Assembly (NCBI GenBank): GCA_035570275.1
Contig: DATMNI010000368.1
Span: forward strand, 1-43,296
Origin: DATMNI01 sp035570275
GTDB taxonomy: Bacteria; Acidobacteriota; Terriglobia; Bryobacterales; Bryobacteraceae
Direction of reading: 5' to 3'
Length of the DNA stretch: 43,296 bases
A program made the position numbers and the translations under genes. This document shows positions 1-7,950 of the stretch, one piece after another (the first letter of the stretch is position 1; the number at the start of each line of letters is the position of its first letter). The notes beneath the pieces were generated by a model. It searched no databases. It had not been told where the DNA came from and saw only the letters and a program-made list of their open reading frames with translations.

Positions 1-19
1 GGGGGGGGGGGGGGGGGGG
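1..19. repeat. Homopolymer of 19 G at the contig edge
   Basis: The first 19 bases are all G. A run of this length exactly at a sequence end is typical of a sequencing or assembly artefact, though the overlapping reading frame would make it a proline run. Confidence 0.6.
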
Positions 20-134
20 CAGGTGGGGACTCGGGCGCAGGCAGGTGCGGGGACTCAGGAGGCGGGGGCGGAACTTCCAGTCCCAAGTCCAGGGGGACCG
101 GTGCCGGCGCGTCGCTCATTGGGGCGTCGCTCAT
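1..134 (-). CDS. Proline-rich protein, N-terminal part only (runs off the left edge)
   Basis: A minus-strand frame opens with ATG at 134-132, whose last bases overlap the TGA of the upstream gene (ATGA overlap), so the two are probably translationally coupled. It reads MSDAPMSDAPAPVPLDLGLE and continues into proline-rich sequence with PPPPPES and LPAPESPPA, ending in a run of prolines coded by the poly-C/poly-G stretch at the window edge. The first five codons are a tandem duplication (MSDAP twice). No domain can be recognised in the 44 visible residues; such a start is either a disordered tail or a linker before a domain outside the window. The poly-G run may be an assembly artefact, so the last residues are unreliable. 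Confidence 0.5.
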   Translation of the reverse strand, partial: MSDAPMSDAPAPVPLDLGLEVPPPPPESPHLPAPESPPAPPPPP

Positions 135-1138
135 GAATCCCTCTCGACCAGCGCCGCCGCCAGCAGGGGCACCATCAACTCATGATGGCCCGTAATCGCG
201 TAGCCCTTGCCGCCCGAAGTGGCGCCGCCTGAACTGGCGCCGCCCGAGCCGGCGTGCGGCCGCTCCACCACGTTGACGCGCGGGCGGTAGTGCTGCAGAA
301 AATCGAAATTCGCGGTGGTGAAACCGGCCAGCGGGTGGCCCAGATTGCGCACCGCCGAGATGGCTTTGAGAAACACCTCCGGCAGCACCACGGCCGAGCC
401 CACGTTCAGATAAACGCCGCCCCCGTTGAGGTCCGTCACACAGTTAAGGTCCGTCACACAGGCGCAGAACAGGCGGAAGTCGCGATGCGAAGTACTGCCA
501 ATGGCCGCCGCATCGGCCGCCGGGTGGGTATGCGGCGTGTCCGTGCCTATGGCCACGTGCACGGTGACCGGTTTGGCGTGCCGGTACGCCTGCATCAGCA
601 GACTGGCGGCGGCGTGCTCCGGCGCGGCAATCCGTTCGAGCCATCGGCCCAGCGATTCGCCCATACCCAGTCCTTCGCGGTCGCCGGCAGCGATGGCGCG
701 GTTCATTTCGCGGCCGGTCTCTTCGGCCGAACCGAAACGGCCATCGGGCAGCACGGCCTCCACATCTTCGCTGGTCTGGCCTGCCAGCGCGATTTCAAAA
801 TCGTGGATGGCAGCCGACCCGTTCATGGCAAACGCCGTGACGAAACCGCGCCGCATCAGGTCGATCAGCACCGGCGCCAGGCCGCATTTGATCACGTGGC
901 CGCCCATCCCAAAGATGATGGCGCGCCGGGCGGCCCGCGCCGCGGCCACCGCTTCCACCACGGCGCGAAACCCGTCGGCGGCCAGCAGGCGGGGCAGCGA
1001 ATCCAGCAGGCCGTTGACGCCGGAACCCTTGGCATACGCGGAAGCGAAGTCGCTGGTCTTCACCTTCCCGCCGCGTTCCCGCAGGCTCACGGTCTTGAGG
1101 TTGGCGAAATCCAGCGGACGCTTTTCGTATATGCTCAT
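131..1138 (-). CDS. Conserved hypothetical protein, possibly deoxyhypusine-synthase-like
   Basis: This 335-residue protein has no signal peptide and is probably cytoplasmic. Residues 74-80 read IFGMGGH, a glycine-rich turn of nucleotide-binding type, and about 25 residues on comes AMNGSAAIHDFEIAL, which resembles the NG-x-HD-E segment of the deoxyhypusine synthase family. A histidine-rich stretch (TDTPHTHPAADAAA) follows, then GGGVYLNVGSAVVLPE. I know similar proteins from acidobacterial genomes as unnamed proteins; the enzymatic link is an inference from short motifs. Two oddities: CVTDLN is present twice in a row (an 18-bp tandem duplication near 430-465), and a Gly/Ser/Ala insert (SGGASSGGATSGG) sits near the C-terminus. 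The stop overlaps the start of the downstream proline-rich gene by ATGA, so they are likely one operon. Confidence 0.55.
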   Translation of the reverse strand: MSIYEKRPLDFANLKTVSLRERGGKVKTSDFASAYAKGSGVNGLLDSLPRLLAADGFRAVVEAVAAARAARRAIIFGMGGHVIKCGLAPVLIDLMRRGFVTAFAMNGSAAIHDFEIALAGQTSEDVEAVLPDGRFGSAEETGREMNRAIAAGDREGLGMGESLGRWLERIAAPEHAAASLLMQAYRHAKPVTVHVAIGTDTPHTHPAADAAAIGSTSHRDFRLFCACVTDLNCVTDLNGGGVYLNVGSAVVLPEVFLKAISAVRNLGHPLAGFTTANFDFLQHYRPRVNVVERPHAGSGGASSGGATSGGKGYAITGHHELMVPLLAAALVERDS

Positions 1139-1158
1139 TCGGCCCTGTTGTCCTCAGC

Positions 1159-1553
1159 CTACACCGGCGGTTGTTGCGGACGGCGAACGGGACGGAGTAT
1201 CTCCACATCGCCTCCGATTGTGACCCCGCGCTGGTTGCAATAAGCGAGGACCGAGGGATGATAGAAGTGGCGATTCAAGGTGCAAAGAACATCCGCGCGC
1301 CCAACCACGGCGATATGGACCACGGGATCGTCATCGGCATCCGAGGGGACAACAGCCGGCGCCGGTCCTGGAAAAACAGCCTCCGAAACATGCCGTGAAC
1401 ACAGGTAGCCAAGATACTCCATGACCTCATCGTCGCTCAATCTGGTCGCCGTACGTACACGGGGGTACGAACAAGCCGCAGAAGTTCTTTCGTCGGACCC
1501 TTCGACCTGGCTCCTGCCCGAACCAAGATGTTGGTATCCAGAACAACCCTCAT
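1159..1553 (-). pseudogene. PIN-domain toxin, broken by internal deletion and frameshift
   Basis: The gene starts with ATG at 1553-1551, overlapping the antitoxin stop by ATGA. The first frame reads MRVVLDTNILVRAGARSKG, the standard N-terminus of a COG1569-type PIN nuclease with its first catalytic Asp in LDTN, but stops after 38 codons (TGA at 1439-1437). The rest of the family pattern continues in another frame: RLSDDEVMEYLGYL, then DADDDPVVHIAVVGRADVLC, then LNRHFYHPSVLAY, ending at 1159. The segment that normally joins the two parts (an SPxLLxEV-type helix) is missing, so a deletion of some tens of bases that also shifted the frame is the simplest explanation. The toxin should be dead. 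The identification comes from motif recognition, not from a search. Confidence 0.75.
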
Positions 1554-1828
1554 TTAAGGCTGTGCCGGACGTGATGGGCACCTTCGTCGATAGCCAGATC
1601 CATTTCTTCGTCCGGCAAGTCTTTGACTTTCCCGGCACGGCGATCCAGGAAGTCCTCCAGTTGGCGCGCCACTGCCCTCTGATCGGCCAACGGCAACCTT
1701 TGTCGGGGGGGGACAGCGCTGACACTGACCTCTTCATCCGCAGCGATGGCCCTGCCGAGAAGTTGCTCCACCGCGGCTCTCACGGCGGCGGGCAAATCAC
1801 CCGCTCTTTGAATAGAGACGTTCTGCAT
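1550..1828 (-). CDS. Antitoxin of the broken PIN-toxin pair
   Basis: A 92-residue acidic protein that begins MQNVSIQRAGDLPAAVRAAV and contains an alpha-helical middle (LADQRAVARQLEDFLDRRAG) and an acidic C-terminal part (LPDEEMDLAIDEGAHHVRH). It has the size, charge and position of a VapB-like antitoxin: its stop overlaps the start of the PIN gene by four bases. It begins directly after the TGA of a short upstream frame (TGA at 1831-1829, ATG at 1828), which suggests coupling to that frame as well. The coding region looks intact although its partner toxin is broken. No named antitoxin family can be assigned by eye. Confidence 0.6.
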   Translation of the reverse strand: MQNVSIQRAGDLPAAVRAAVEQLLGRAIAADEEVSVSAVPPRQRLPLADQRAVARQLEDFLDRRAGKVKDLPDEEMDLAIDEGAHHVRHSLK

Positions 1829-2129
1829 TCAAAAAGCCCTCCCCGGTTTCGATAATACCTCTTCCATGACGTCGCCGGGCTGGGACCTCCTTGGATCTCT
1901 GCTCTTCGACTTTGTCGGACTTCTGAGGTCCGCGCCATCGGCCAACAAGGCTTGCAACTCGTCGCTGGAGAAGGCCACGAGCGCTCACGCATTTAATCCG
2001 GCCAGATTTCCTCGAACGATGGTTGGGAAGACGCTGGGGCAACCAGATCGTTGAGTCGACGAAAATACGCTCAAGTGGCGCAGCCAGTTTCCGGTAACGC
2101 CGTTTATCACATGGCACACGGGCTGTCAA
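1829..2129 (-). pseudogene. Decayed small gene(s) upstream of the antitoxin
   Basis: Two pieces of protein-like sequence lie here in different frames. The upstream piece (about 2129-2040) reads APLERIFVDSTIWLPQ, resembling the start of a PIN domain (FVDSxIW). The downstream piece is an open frame from GTG at 1978 to TGA at 1829 (49 codons) with VAFSSDELQALLADGADL and then GDVMEEVLSKPGRAF, ending immediately before the antitoxin ATG. They may be remnants of one or two genes of an older toxin-antitoxin locus, or the 49-codon frame may be a real small gene. Support is weak. Confidence 0.25.
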
Positions 2130-2234
2130 CCGTCGCTTGGCTTGAGATGCCGTTCCGAAAAATCATTAAAATAAAACCCTAAACTATTGTTATCGTGAAA
2201 ATGGCCACGTGCTACAATCTCACCGGGAGGAAGT

Positions 2235-2894
2235 GTGAAGAAGCTCCTTGGAGTCGCACCATTGCTGTTAGCGCCCTGCCTTTGGGCCGCCAGTTATACC
2301 TACACGAGCAACACTTATACGACGGTCGTCAATTACACGAGCTGTACGGCCGGCACGTGCGAAACTTTCACGACCTCGATGAAACTCACCGGCACTTTTG
2401 CCACGGTACCTTCTTCGCTGCCGCCGAACGTCACCCTTCTGAACATAGCGGCCATCGTAACTTCTTTTTCCTTTAACAATGGGATCACGGCGTTCGCCAG
2501 TACAGTTCCGAACACAAGGGTCTCTGCGTTCCAAGTCTCCACGGACAGCCAGGGGCAGATCACCCAAGCTCTCATTGACATACAACTCTGGATGACTGGC
2601 ACTTCCCCGCACGTTGCTGGTAACAGGTTGGACGAGTTCGTCATTGTCGAGAATGATAATGCCTACGGTAACTCGATTTGCGGGAGCGTCGGAATCAGTC
2701 CAGATGGCACACCTGACACGTGTTTGACTCCCGGACCCGACTCTGCGTCCAGCTTTGCACACGACAACTCCAATGGCTCTTGGGTCACCAATCTCAGTCC
2801 TACAGTTCCCACGTTGTCTCAGTGGAGCCAAATCCTGCTCGCCGCACTGTTGGGAGTCGCTGGCTGGATCATGATGCGCCGCCGCTTGGCCTGA
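2235..2894 (+). CDS. Secreted protein with IPTL-CTERM sorting signal
   Basis: A 219-residue protein starting at GTG 2235 behind the ribosome-binding site GGGAGG (2225-2230). The N-terminus MKKLLGVAPLLLAPCLWAAS is a signal peptide. The mature part is rich in Thr, Ser and Asn with few charged residues, as usual for extracellular proteins, and has cysteines (CTAGTC, CGS, DTC) that could form disulfides. The C-terminus has the tripartite sorting signal: motif VPTLSQWSQ, a hydrophobic helix ILLAALLGVAGWIMM, and the basic end RRRLA. This is the IPTL-CTERM type, thought to be handled by an exosortase-like system and to anchor or process exported proteins. The function of the body is unknown. Confidence 0.8.
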   Translation: MKKLLGVAPLLLAPCLWAASYTYTSNTYTTVVNYTSCTAGTCETFTTSMKLTGTFATVPSSLPPNVTLLNIAAIVTSFSFNNGITAFASTVPNTRVSAFQVSTDSQGQITQALIDIQLWMTGTSPHVAGNRLDEFVIVENDNAYGNSICGSVGISPDGTPDTCLTPGPDSASSFAHDNSNGSWVTNLSPTVPTLSQWSQILLAALLGVAGWIMMRRRLA

Positions 2895-3336
2895 AGCCTC
2901 CGATCAGCCCATTGAATGCTAGCGGTGAGACAACTTCCTTGACGAAGTATAAATCGCGCTTTCTAAGCCTCGAGTTTCGGGAGACTGCTCTTCTGCTTGC
3001 CCGCATGCGATCACCACTATATCCGGCGGATCTCCCGACGTCGGGGCACTTGAGTGGGGTTACCGGAAAGGGGCTCTCTCACACTTGGCCGTCTAACGCC
3101 CAAACCGCCGAACTGGCGAGGACCTGCGGCGGTAGCGGCAGATTACTAACGACAACGCGCCAGGGTCCGGCAATGCACATGGACGTTTATGGCGTAGAAA
3201 CGCCCGCCGGCCTCCCCCAGCCGGCCTTTGCGATCTGGCAACAAGTCGCCCGAGACTGAATCTGCGAGCCGAGGCGTTTGGGGACCACGGCCATGGGCAG
3301 GGGCGTTGTCGGCCACCCCGGGTCGTTGCCTGGGGT
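2895..3336. other. Intergenic stretch, nothing recognised
   Basis: About 440 bases between two convergent genes (the IPTL-CTERM gene and uvrA). The reading frames here show no recognisable protein motif. No clear terminator hairpin with a T-run was found for either gene. Confidence 0.5.
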
Positions 3337-6117
3337 CTACGAACGCAGCTCCGCCGATCCAACCCGGCCGTTGCCCAGCACCTTGCGCAGCGCCTCGCCG
3401 GTATAACTCTTCTTAGATCGGCTCACCTGCTCCGGAGTCCCGGCAGCTACTACCTTACCGCCATACTCGCCGCCATCGGGGCCCAGGTCGATAATCCAGT
3501 CGGCGGTTTTCATCACGTCGGTGTTGTGCTCAATCACCACCACCGTGTTCCCCAGCCCTACCAGCCGCTGCAGCACGTCCAGCAGTTTGCGGACGTCGTC
3601 AAAGTGCAGGCCTGTGGTGGGTTCGTCCAGCAGGTAAAACGTGCGCCCGGTCTGGCGCTTGCTCAACTCCTTGGCCAGCTTGATGCGCTGCGCCTCGCCG
3701 CCCGAAAGCGTGGTGGAGGATTGGCCCAGGTGCACGTAGCCCAGGCCCACGTCCAGCAGGGTTTGCAGCTTGGCGCGGATCTGCGGAAAGTTTTCCATCA
3801 GCGGCAAGGCTTCTTCCACGGTGGCATCCAGCAGGTCGGCAATCGAGTAGCCCTTGAATTTCACCTGCAGCGTCTCGCGATTGTAGCGGCGCGCGCGGCA
3901 GACATCGCAGGTTACGTAGACGTCGGGCAGGAAGTTCATTTCGATGCGCTTCAGCCCGTCTCCCTGGCATGCCTCGCATCGGCCGCCCTTCACATTGAAA
4001 CTGAAGCGGCCCGGCTTGTAGCCGCGCTCGCGGGATTCCGGCAGCATCGCGTAGAGATCGCGGATGGGCGTGAAGAGCCCGGTGTAGGTTGCCGGGTTGG
4101 AGCGCGGGGTGCGGCCGATGGGCGCCTGGTCGATGCGCACCACCTTGTCCAGAAGCTCGATGCCCTCGATGGAATCGTGCGCGCCCGGTTCTTCGTGCGA
4201 GCCGTACACTTCGCGGGCCAGCGAACGATAGAGAATCTCGTTCACCAGCGTGGATTTCCCGCTGCCTGAAACCCCGGTTACCACGGTGAGGACCCCCAGC
4301 GGGATCTCCACATCGATGTCCTTGAGGTTGTGCGCGCGCGCGCCGTGAATCGACAGTTTTTTCCCGGAGGGCTTGCGCCGCTCGGCCGGAATGGGGATCT
4401 CGAGCGCGCCCGAAAGGTAGCGTCCGGTGAGCGAATCGGGGTTGCCGGCGATTTCCGCCGGAGAGCCCTGGGCCACCAGCTTACCGCCCAGGCGTCCGGC
4501 GCCGGGGCCGAGATCGATTACGTAATCGGCGCGCTCGATGGTCTCGGCGTCGTGCTCCACCACCAGCACCGTGTTGCCCATGTCCCGAAGGTGCGCCAGC
4601 GTTTCCAGCAGCCGGTTGTTGTCGCGTGGATGCAGCCCGATGGAGGGCTCATCCAGCACGTAAAGCACGCCCCGCAGCTTGGAACCGATTTGCGTGGCCA
4701 GGCGGATGCGCTGCGCTTCTCCGCCCGAAAGCGTGGCGGCGGAGCGCTCCAGGCTCAGATAGTCCAGGCCCACGTCCGAGAGGAACTCCAGCCGCCGCCG
4801 GATCTCATCCACCACGCGGCCGGCAATCTGCGTTTCCCGGCTGGTCAGCTCCCAGTTGCGCACCGTCATCAGGGAGCGAGCGATCGACATGGAAGTAAAC
4901 TCCGCAATGGCGAAGTTCTTCACCCGAACCGAAAGGCTGGCAGGCCGCAGCCGCTTGCCGTGGCAGGCCGGACACTCGGCCGGCGACATGTAATCCGTGA
5001 GCCATTCCTTGTACGCGTCGGAGGATTCCCGGTAGGTTTCGTTCAGCACCCCGAGAATGCCTTCGAATCCGTTGCCGCCTTCCAGCAGCAGCGCGCGCGT
5101 CTTTTTCGGCAGCTCCTCGAAGGGCTTCTTCAGGTTCATGCGGGAACGCTTGGCGAACTCCTCCAGGCGCTGCTGCATCGACCACGAACCGGCTCCAGGG
5201 CCCAGACCGCCATCCAGCAGCGGCTTCGACGCGTCCACAATCACCTTGTCCGCGTCGAACGTCCATTTGCTGCCCAGACCGTGGCATTCCTCGCAGGCGC
5301 CGTAGGGGCTGTTGAACGAGAACGAGCGCGGCTCCAGTTGCGGAATGCTGGTGCCGCACTCCATGCAGGCCAGCTTTTGCGAATACAAACGCTCCTCGCC
5401 ATTCACCACCGCGATCAGCACCAACCCGTTGGCCAGTTTGGTGGCGGTTTCGATGGAAGCTTCCAGCCGCTTTTCAATTCCCGGCTTCACCAGGAGGCGG
5501 TCCACCACTACCTCGATGGTGTGGTTCTTGCGCTTGTCGAGCGGGATGTCTTCGTCCAACCCCCGCAATACGCCATCGATGCGCGCCCGCACGAAGCCCT
5601 GGCGCGCCAGTTTTTCGAGGTCTTTCTTATACTCGCCCTTTCGTCCCCTGACCACCGGCGCCATCACCATAATGCGGTCTTCCGGTTTGAGCGCCACCAC
5701 GTGCTGCAGAATCTGTTCGGTGGTCTGGCGCGAAATTTCGCTGCCGCACACCGGGCAAAAGGGCACGCCGATGGAGGAATACAGCAGGCGCAGGTAGTCG
5801 TAAATCTCGGTGATGGTGCCCACCGTGGAACGCGGGCTGCGGCTGGTGGTCTTTTGCTCAATCGAGATGGCCGGGCTCAGGCCGTCGATGGAATCCACAT
5901 CCGGCCGCTCCATCTGGTCCAGGAACTGGCGCGCGTAGGTGGAAAGGGTTTCCACGTACCGCCGCTGACCCTCGGCGTAAATCGTATCGAAGGCCAGCGA
6001 GGATTTCCCCGATCCGCTCAGACCCGTGATAACCGTCAGCGTGTTGCGCGGGATCTCGACGTCGATGTTCTTTAGATTGTGCTGGCGCGCGCCATGCACG
6101 GTGATCCGGTCCAGCAT
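3337..6117 (-). CDS. uvrA: Excinuclease ABC subunit A
   Basis: UvrA is the damage-scanning ATPase of nucleotide excision repair; it dimerises, loads UvrB on damaged DNA and acts in the cytoplasm. The 926 residues show both ABC modules: Walker A GLSGSGKSSLAF at about 32-43 and GVSGSGKSTL in the second half, signatures LSGGEAQRIRLA and LSGGEAQRIKLA, and Walker B regions YVLDEPSIGLHP and YLLDEPTTGLHF. Zinc-binding pairs are visible: CPVCG and CMECG/CEECHGLG with CPACHG in the first half, CEACQGDG with CDVCRARR in the second. Length is usual for the family (about 940). It is transcribed away from the zinc-ribbon gene at 6215, leaving a 97-base divergent control region. Nothing looks damaged. Confidence 0.97.
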   Translation of the reverse strand: MLDRITVHGARQHNLKNIDVEIPRNTLTVITGLSGSGKSSLAFDTIYAEGQRRYVETLSTYARQFLDQMERPDVDSIDGLSPAISIEQKTTSRSPRSTVGTITEIYDYLRLLYSSIGVPFCPVCGSEISRQTTEQILQHVVALKPEDRIMVMAPVVRGRKGEYKKDLEKLARQGFVRARIDGVLRGLDEDIPLDKRKNHTIEVVVDRLLVKPGIEKRLEASIETATKLANGLVLIAVVNGEERLYSQKLACMECGTSIPQLEPRSFSFNSPYGACEECHGLGSKWTFDADKVIVDASKPLLDGGLGPGAGSWSMQQRLEEFAKRSRMNLKKPFEELPKKTRALLLEGGNGFEGILGVLNETYRESSDAYKEWLTDYMSPAECPACHGKRLRPASLSVRVKNFAIAEFTSMSIARSLMTVRNWELTSRETQIAGRVVDEIRRRLEFLSDVGLDYLSLERSAATLSGGEAQRIRLATQIGSKLRGVLYVLDEPSIGLHPRDNNRLLETLAHLRDMGNTVLVVEHDAETIERADYVIDLGPGAGRLGGKLVAQGSPAEIAGNPDSLTGRYLSGALEIPIPAERRKPSGKKLSIHGARAHNLKDIDVEIPLGVLTVVTGVSGSGKSTLVNEILYRSLAREVYGSHEEPGAHDSIEGIELLDKVVRIDQAPIGRTPRSNPATYTGLFTPIRDLYAMLPESRERGYKPGRFSFNVKGGRCEACQGDGLKRIEMNFLPDVYVTCDVCRARRYNRETLQVKFKGYSIADLLDATVEEALPLMENFPQIRAKLQTLLDVGLGYVHLGQSSTTLSGGEAQRIKLAKELSKRQTGRTFYLLDEPTTGLHFDDVRKLLDVLQRLVGLGNTVVVIEHNTDVMKTADWIIDLGPDGGEYGGKVVAAGTPEQVSRSKKSYTGEALRKVLGNGRVGSAELRS

Positions 6118-6159
6118 AATTGGTGGGGGGTGGTTGAGTGATTCCTATTGTCGCGCGGC

Positions 6160-6188
6160 TTGTGCCAACTCCGCAAATTGGGTATAAC
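6160..6188 (+). promoter_or_regulatory. Possible sigma-70 promoter for the zinc-ribbon gene
   Basis: TTGTGC (6160-6165) and TATAAC (6183-6188) are separated by 17 bases, a good match to -35/-10 spacing. A start near 6195 would give a leader of about 20 bases before ATG 6215. It lies in the divergent region with uvrA. Confidence 0.45.
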
Positions 6189-6214
6189 AGGGCGAGGCCA
6201 CACAACAACAGGCG

Positions 6215-6631
6215 ATGGTCAAGTGCGGACAATGCGGCGGAAAGCTGCGGCGGGTCCACCGGACGCTCTTCGAGCGCTTTAACTACATGGCTGTCTACGC
6301 ATGCCAGGAATGTGAGCGTAGAGAGTTCGCGCCGCGCCGGTTCCGGTATCACCTGGGCCCAGCTTGCCGCTGCCCGGTCTGCGGAACCTTCCGTGTGGTG
6401 CGCCTGAGGCAGCGCGACCACATCGACCGGCTCCACGGCGGTTTTCTGAATCTGCTGGAGCGGCTGGTGGGAGGCAACCGGCTCTACCATTGCCGGTGGT
6501 GCCGGATGCAGTTCTACGACCGCCGGAAAGTGACCGGCGAGCTCCCATTGTCTGAGCCGTCCAAACCGTCCCACCCGCCGGAAGAGCGCCCGGAAGTTTC
6601 CGGGACCCCGGATGCAGAACCGGCTAAGTAG
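6215..6631 (+). CDS. Small protein with four CxxC zinc knuckles
   Basis: A 138-residue basic protein with four evenly spaced CxxC pairs: CGQC (4-7), CQEC (about 30), CPVC (about 53) and CRWC (about 90). They could form two zinc ribbons. Between pairs three and four lies HIDRLHGGFLNLLERLVGGN. The C-terminal 35 residues are rich in Pro, Ser and Glu and look disordered. There is no signal peptide, so it is likely cytoplasmic and may bind nucleic acid or protein. Its TAG shares its last base with the GTG start of the pseudouridine synthase gene, so the two are almost certainly co-transcribed and translationally coupled. No family name can be given by eye. Confidence 0.7.
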   Translation: MVKCGQCGGKLRRVHRTLFERFNYMAVYACQECERREFAPRRFRYHLGPACRCPVCGTFRVVRLRQRDHIDRLHGGFLNLLERLVGGNRLYHCRWCRMQFYDRRKVTGELPLSEPSKPSHPPEERPEVSGTPDAEPAK

Positions 6632-7572
6632 TGCTTCGCAACACCGTAGTGCTGCTCAACACCGTAGTGCTGCTCAATATCGATCCTCACGAAGCCGGGC
6701 GGCGGCTCGACCATGTTCTGCAACAGCGCCTTCCCGAATTCAGCCGATCGCGGATTCAGGACTGGATCAAGAGCGGCCGCGTCCTGGTGAACGGCCTGGC
6801 CGTGCGCGCTTCCTGCCTGGTGCGCGCGGCCGACGCCATCCGGGTGGAACCGGCCGAGCCCCCGCCAATGGAAGCCGCGCCCGAGGCCATACCGCTGGTG
6901 GTGCTGTACGAAGACGGGGACGTGGTGGCCATCGACAAGGCGGCCGGCATGGTGATTCACGCCGGCGCGGGCATCCATTCGGGAACGCTCGTGAACGCGC
7001 TGTTGCACCGGTTCGCGGAGCTCTCGAGCGCCGGTGGCGCGTGGCGCCCGGGAATCGTTCACCGGCTGGACCGCTTCACCAGCGGGGTGGTGCTGGTGGC
7101 GAAAAACGATGCGGCCCATCGCAACCTGGCCGCCCAGTTTTCCGGCCGGCGGATTGAGAAGGTGTACCTGGCCCTGGTGCACGGCAGTCTGAAGCAGGAG
7201 ACTGGCCGCATTGAGAAGCCGATCGCGCGCGATCCGGTGCATCGTACGCGGATGACCGCGCGCCTGGCCACGGGACGCGCCGCCTGGTCCGAATACCGCG
7301 TGCTGCGGCGTTGGGCAAAATTCACGCTGCTGGAAGTGCGGATTGGAACCGGGCGCACGCACCAGATCCGCGTGCACCTATCCAGTATTGGCCATGCGGT
7401 GGTGGGCGATACCCTGTACGGCGCCCCGAAGATCGAAGATCATCCTCCGTTGGGCCGCAACTTCCTCCACGCCCACCGGATTCGGTTCCACCAGCCGTCA
7501 TCGGGTGAAGAGGTAACGGTGGTGTCGCCACTGGCCGGGGAACTGGAAGAGTGGCTGCAGGGACTGGAGTAG
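6631..7572 (+). CDS. rluD: RluA/RluD-family 23S rRNA pseudouridine synthase
   Basis: The enzyme converts uridines in rRNA to pseudouridine. An S4 RNA-binding domain lies at about 22-85 (AGRRLDHVLQQRLPEFSRSR, then SGRVLVNG). The catalytic domain has the motif HRLDRFTSGVVLVAKN with the nucleophilic Asp at about 147, and RTHQIRVHL near 250. Length (313) is usual. The GTG start at 6631 overlaps the previous stop by one base. Residues NTVVLL occur twice in a row just after the start, from an 18-bp tandem duplication, so the first 15 residues may be a lineage-specific extension. Choosing RluD rather than RluA or RluC rests only on the S4 domain and general resemblance. Confidence 0.9.
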   Translation: MLRNTVVLLNTVVLLNIDPHEAGRRLDHVLQQRLPEFSRSRIQDWIKSGRVLVNGLAVRASCLVRAADAIRVEPAEPPPMEAAPEAIPLVVLYEDGDVVAIDKAAGMVIHAGAGIHSGTLVNALLHRFAELSSAGGAWRPGIVHRLDRFTSGVVLVAKNDAAHRNLAAQFSGRRIEKVYLALVHGSLKQETGRIEKPIARDPVHRTRMTARLATGRAAWSEYRVLRRWAKFTLLEVRIGTGRTHQIRVHLSSIGHAVVGDTLYGAPKIEDHPPLGRNFLHAHRIRFHQPSSGEEVTVVSPLAGELEEWLQGLE

Positions 7573-7635
7573 TCCGGCGCTACCCCAGCACAGCGATTCA
7601 CCTGTAATGTACTCTGAAAGAAGGGAGTCGAGCCG

Positions 7636-7950
7636 ATGGAAGTCCACTTCTCACCTGAACTCGAAGCGAAGCTGACGCATTCAGCCGCGCAGCAGGGCCG
7701 CAATCCCGACGATCTCGTGCAGGACGTTCTTACGCGCTATTTCGAGGAAGAAGCCCGCTTCGTCGAGGCCGTGAAGCGCGGCGAGGAAGCTTTGCCGCGA
7801 AGCGGATTTCTCACCCAAGAGCAAGCCGGCCAGCACCTTCATGGGGCATCGGGTGCGGCACTGGTCGCGGTGATGCAGGCCTCGCCGTATAGAGATATTG
7901 ACCTTCAACCAAGGCGTGACCGCCTGCCGGTGCGAGACGTTGTTCTGTAA
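7636..7950 (+). CDS. Antitoxin, apparently a hybrid of two antitoxin families
   Basis: A 104-residue protein starting MEVHFSPELEAKLTHSAAQQ, behind a purine-rich site (AAAGAAGGGAG, about 7617-7627). Residues 1-60 resemble the ribbon-helix-helix/ParD-like antitoxins that normally pair with ParE/RelE toxins (acidic helix FEEEARFVEAVKRGEEAL). Residues 75-104 (ALVAVMQASPYRDIDL, PVRDVVL) look instead like the toxin-binding tail of Phd/YefM-type antitoxins that pair with FitB/VapC PIN toxins. A PIN toxin begins at the very next base after TAA. The simplest reading is that a deletion joined the DNA-binding half of one antitoxin to the toxin-neutralising tail of another. The coding frame is intact. 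The family assignments are recognition by eye. Confidence 0.6.
   Translation: MEVHFSPELEAKLTHSAAQQGRNPDDLVQDVLTRYFEEEARFVEAVKRGEEALPRSGFLTQEQAGQHLHGASGAALVAVMQASPYRDIDLQPRRDRLPVRDVVL

Noticed and set aside
1421..1855. 144-codon plus-strand frame
   Set aside because: It is opposite the antitoxin/PIN locus, whose minus-strand motifs (LDTNIL, DDDPVVHIAV) are clear.
4330..6075. 581-codon open frame on the plus strand
   Set aside because: It lies fully opposite uvrA and has no domain pattern; it is a by-product of high GC.
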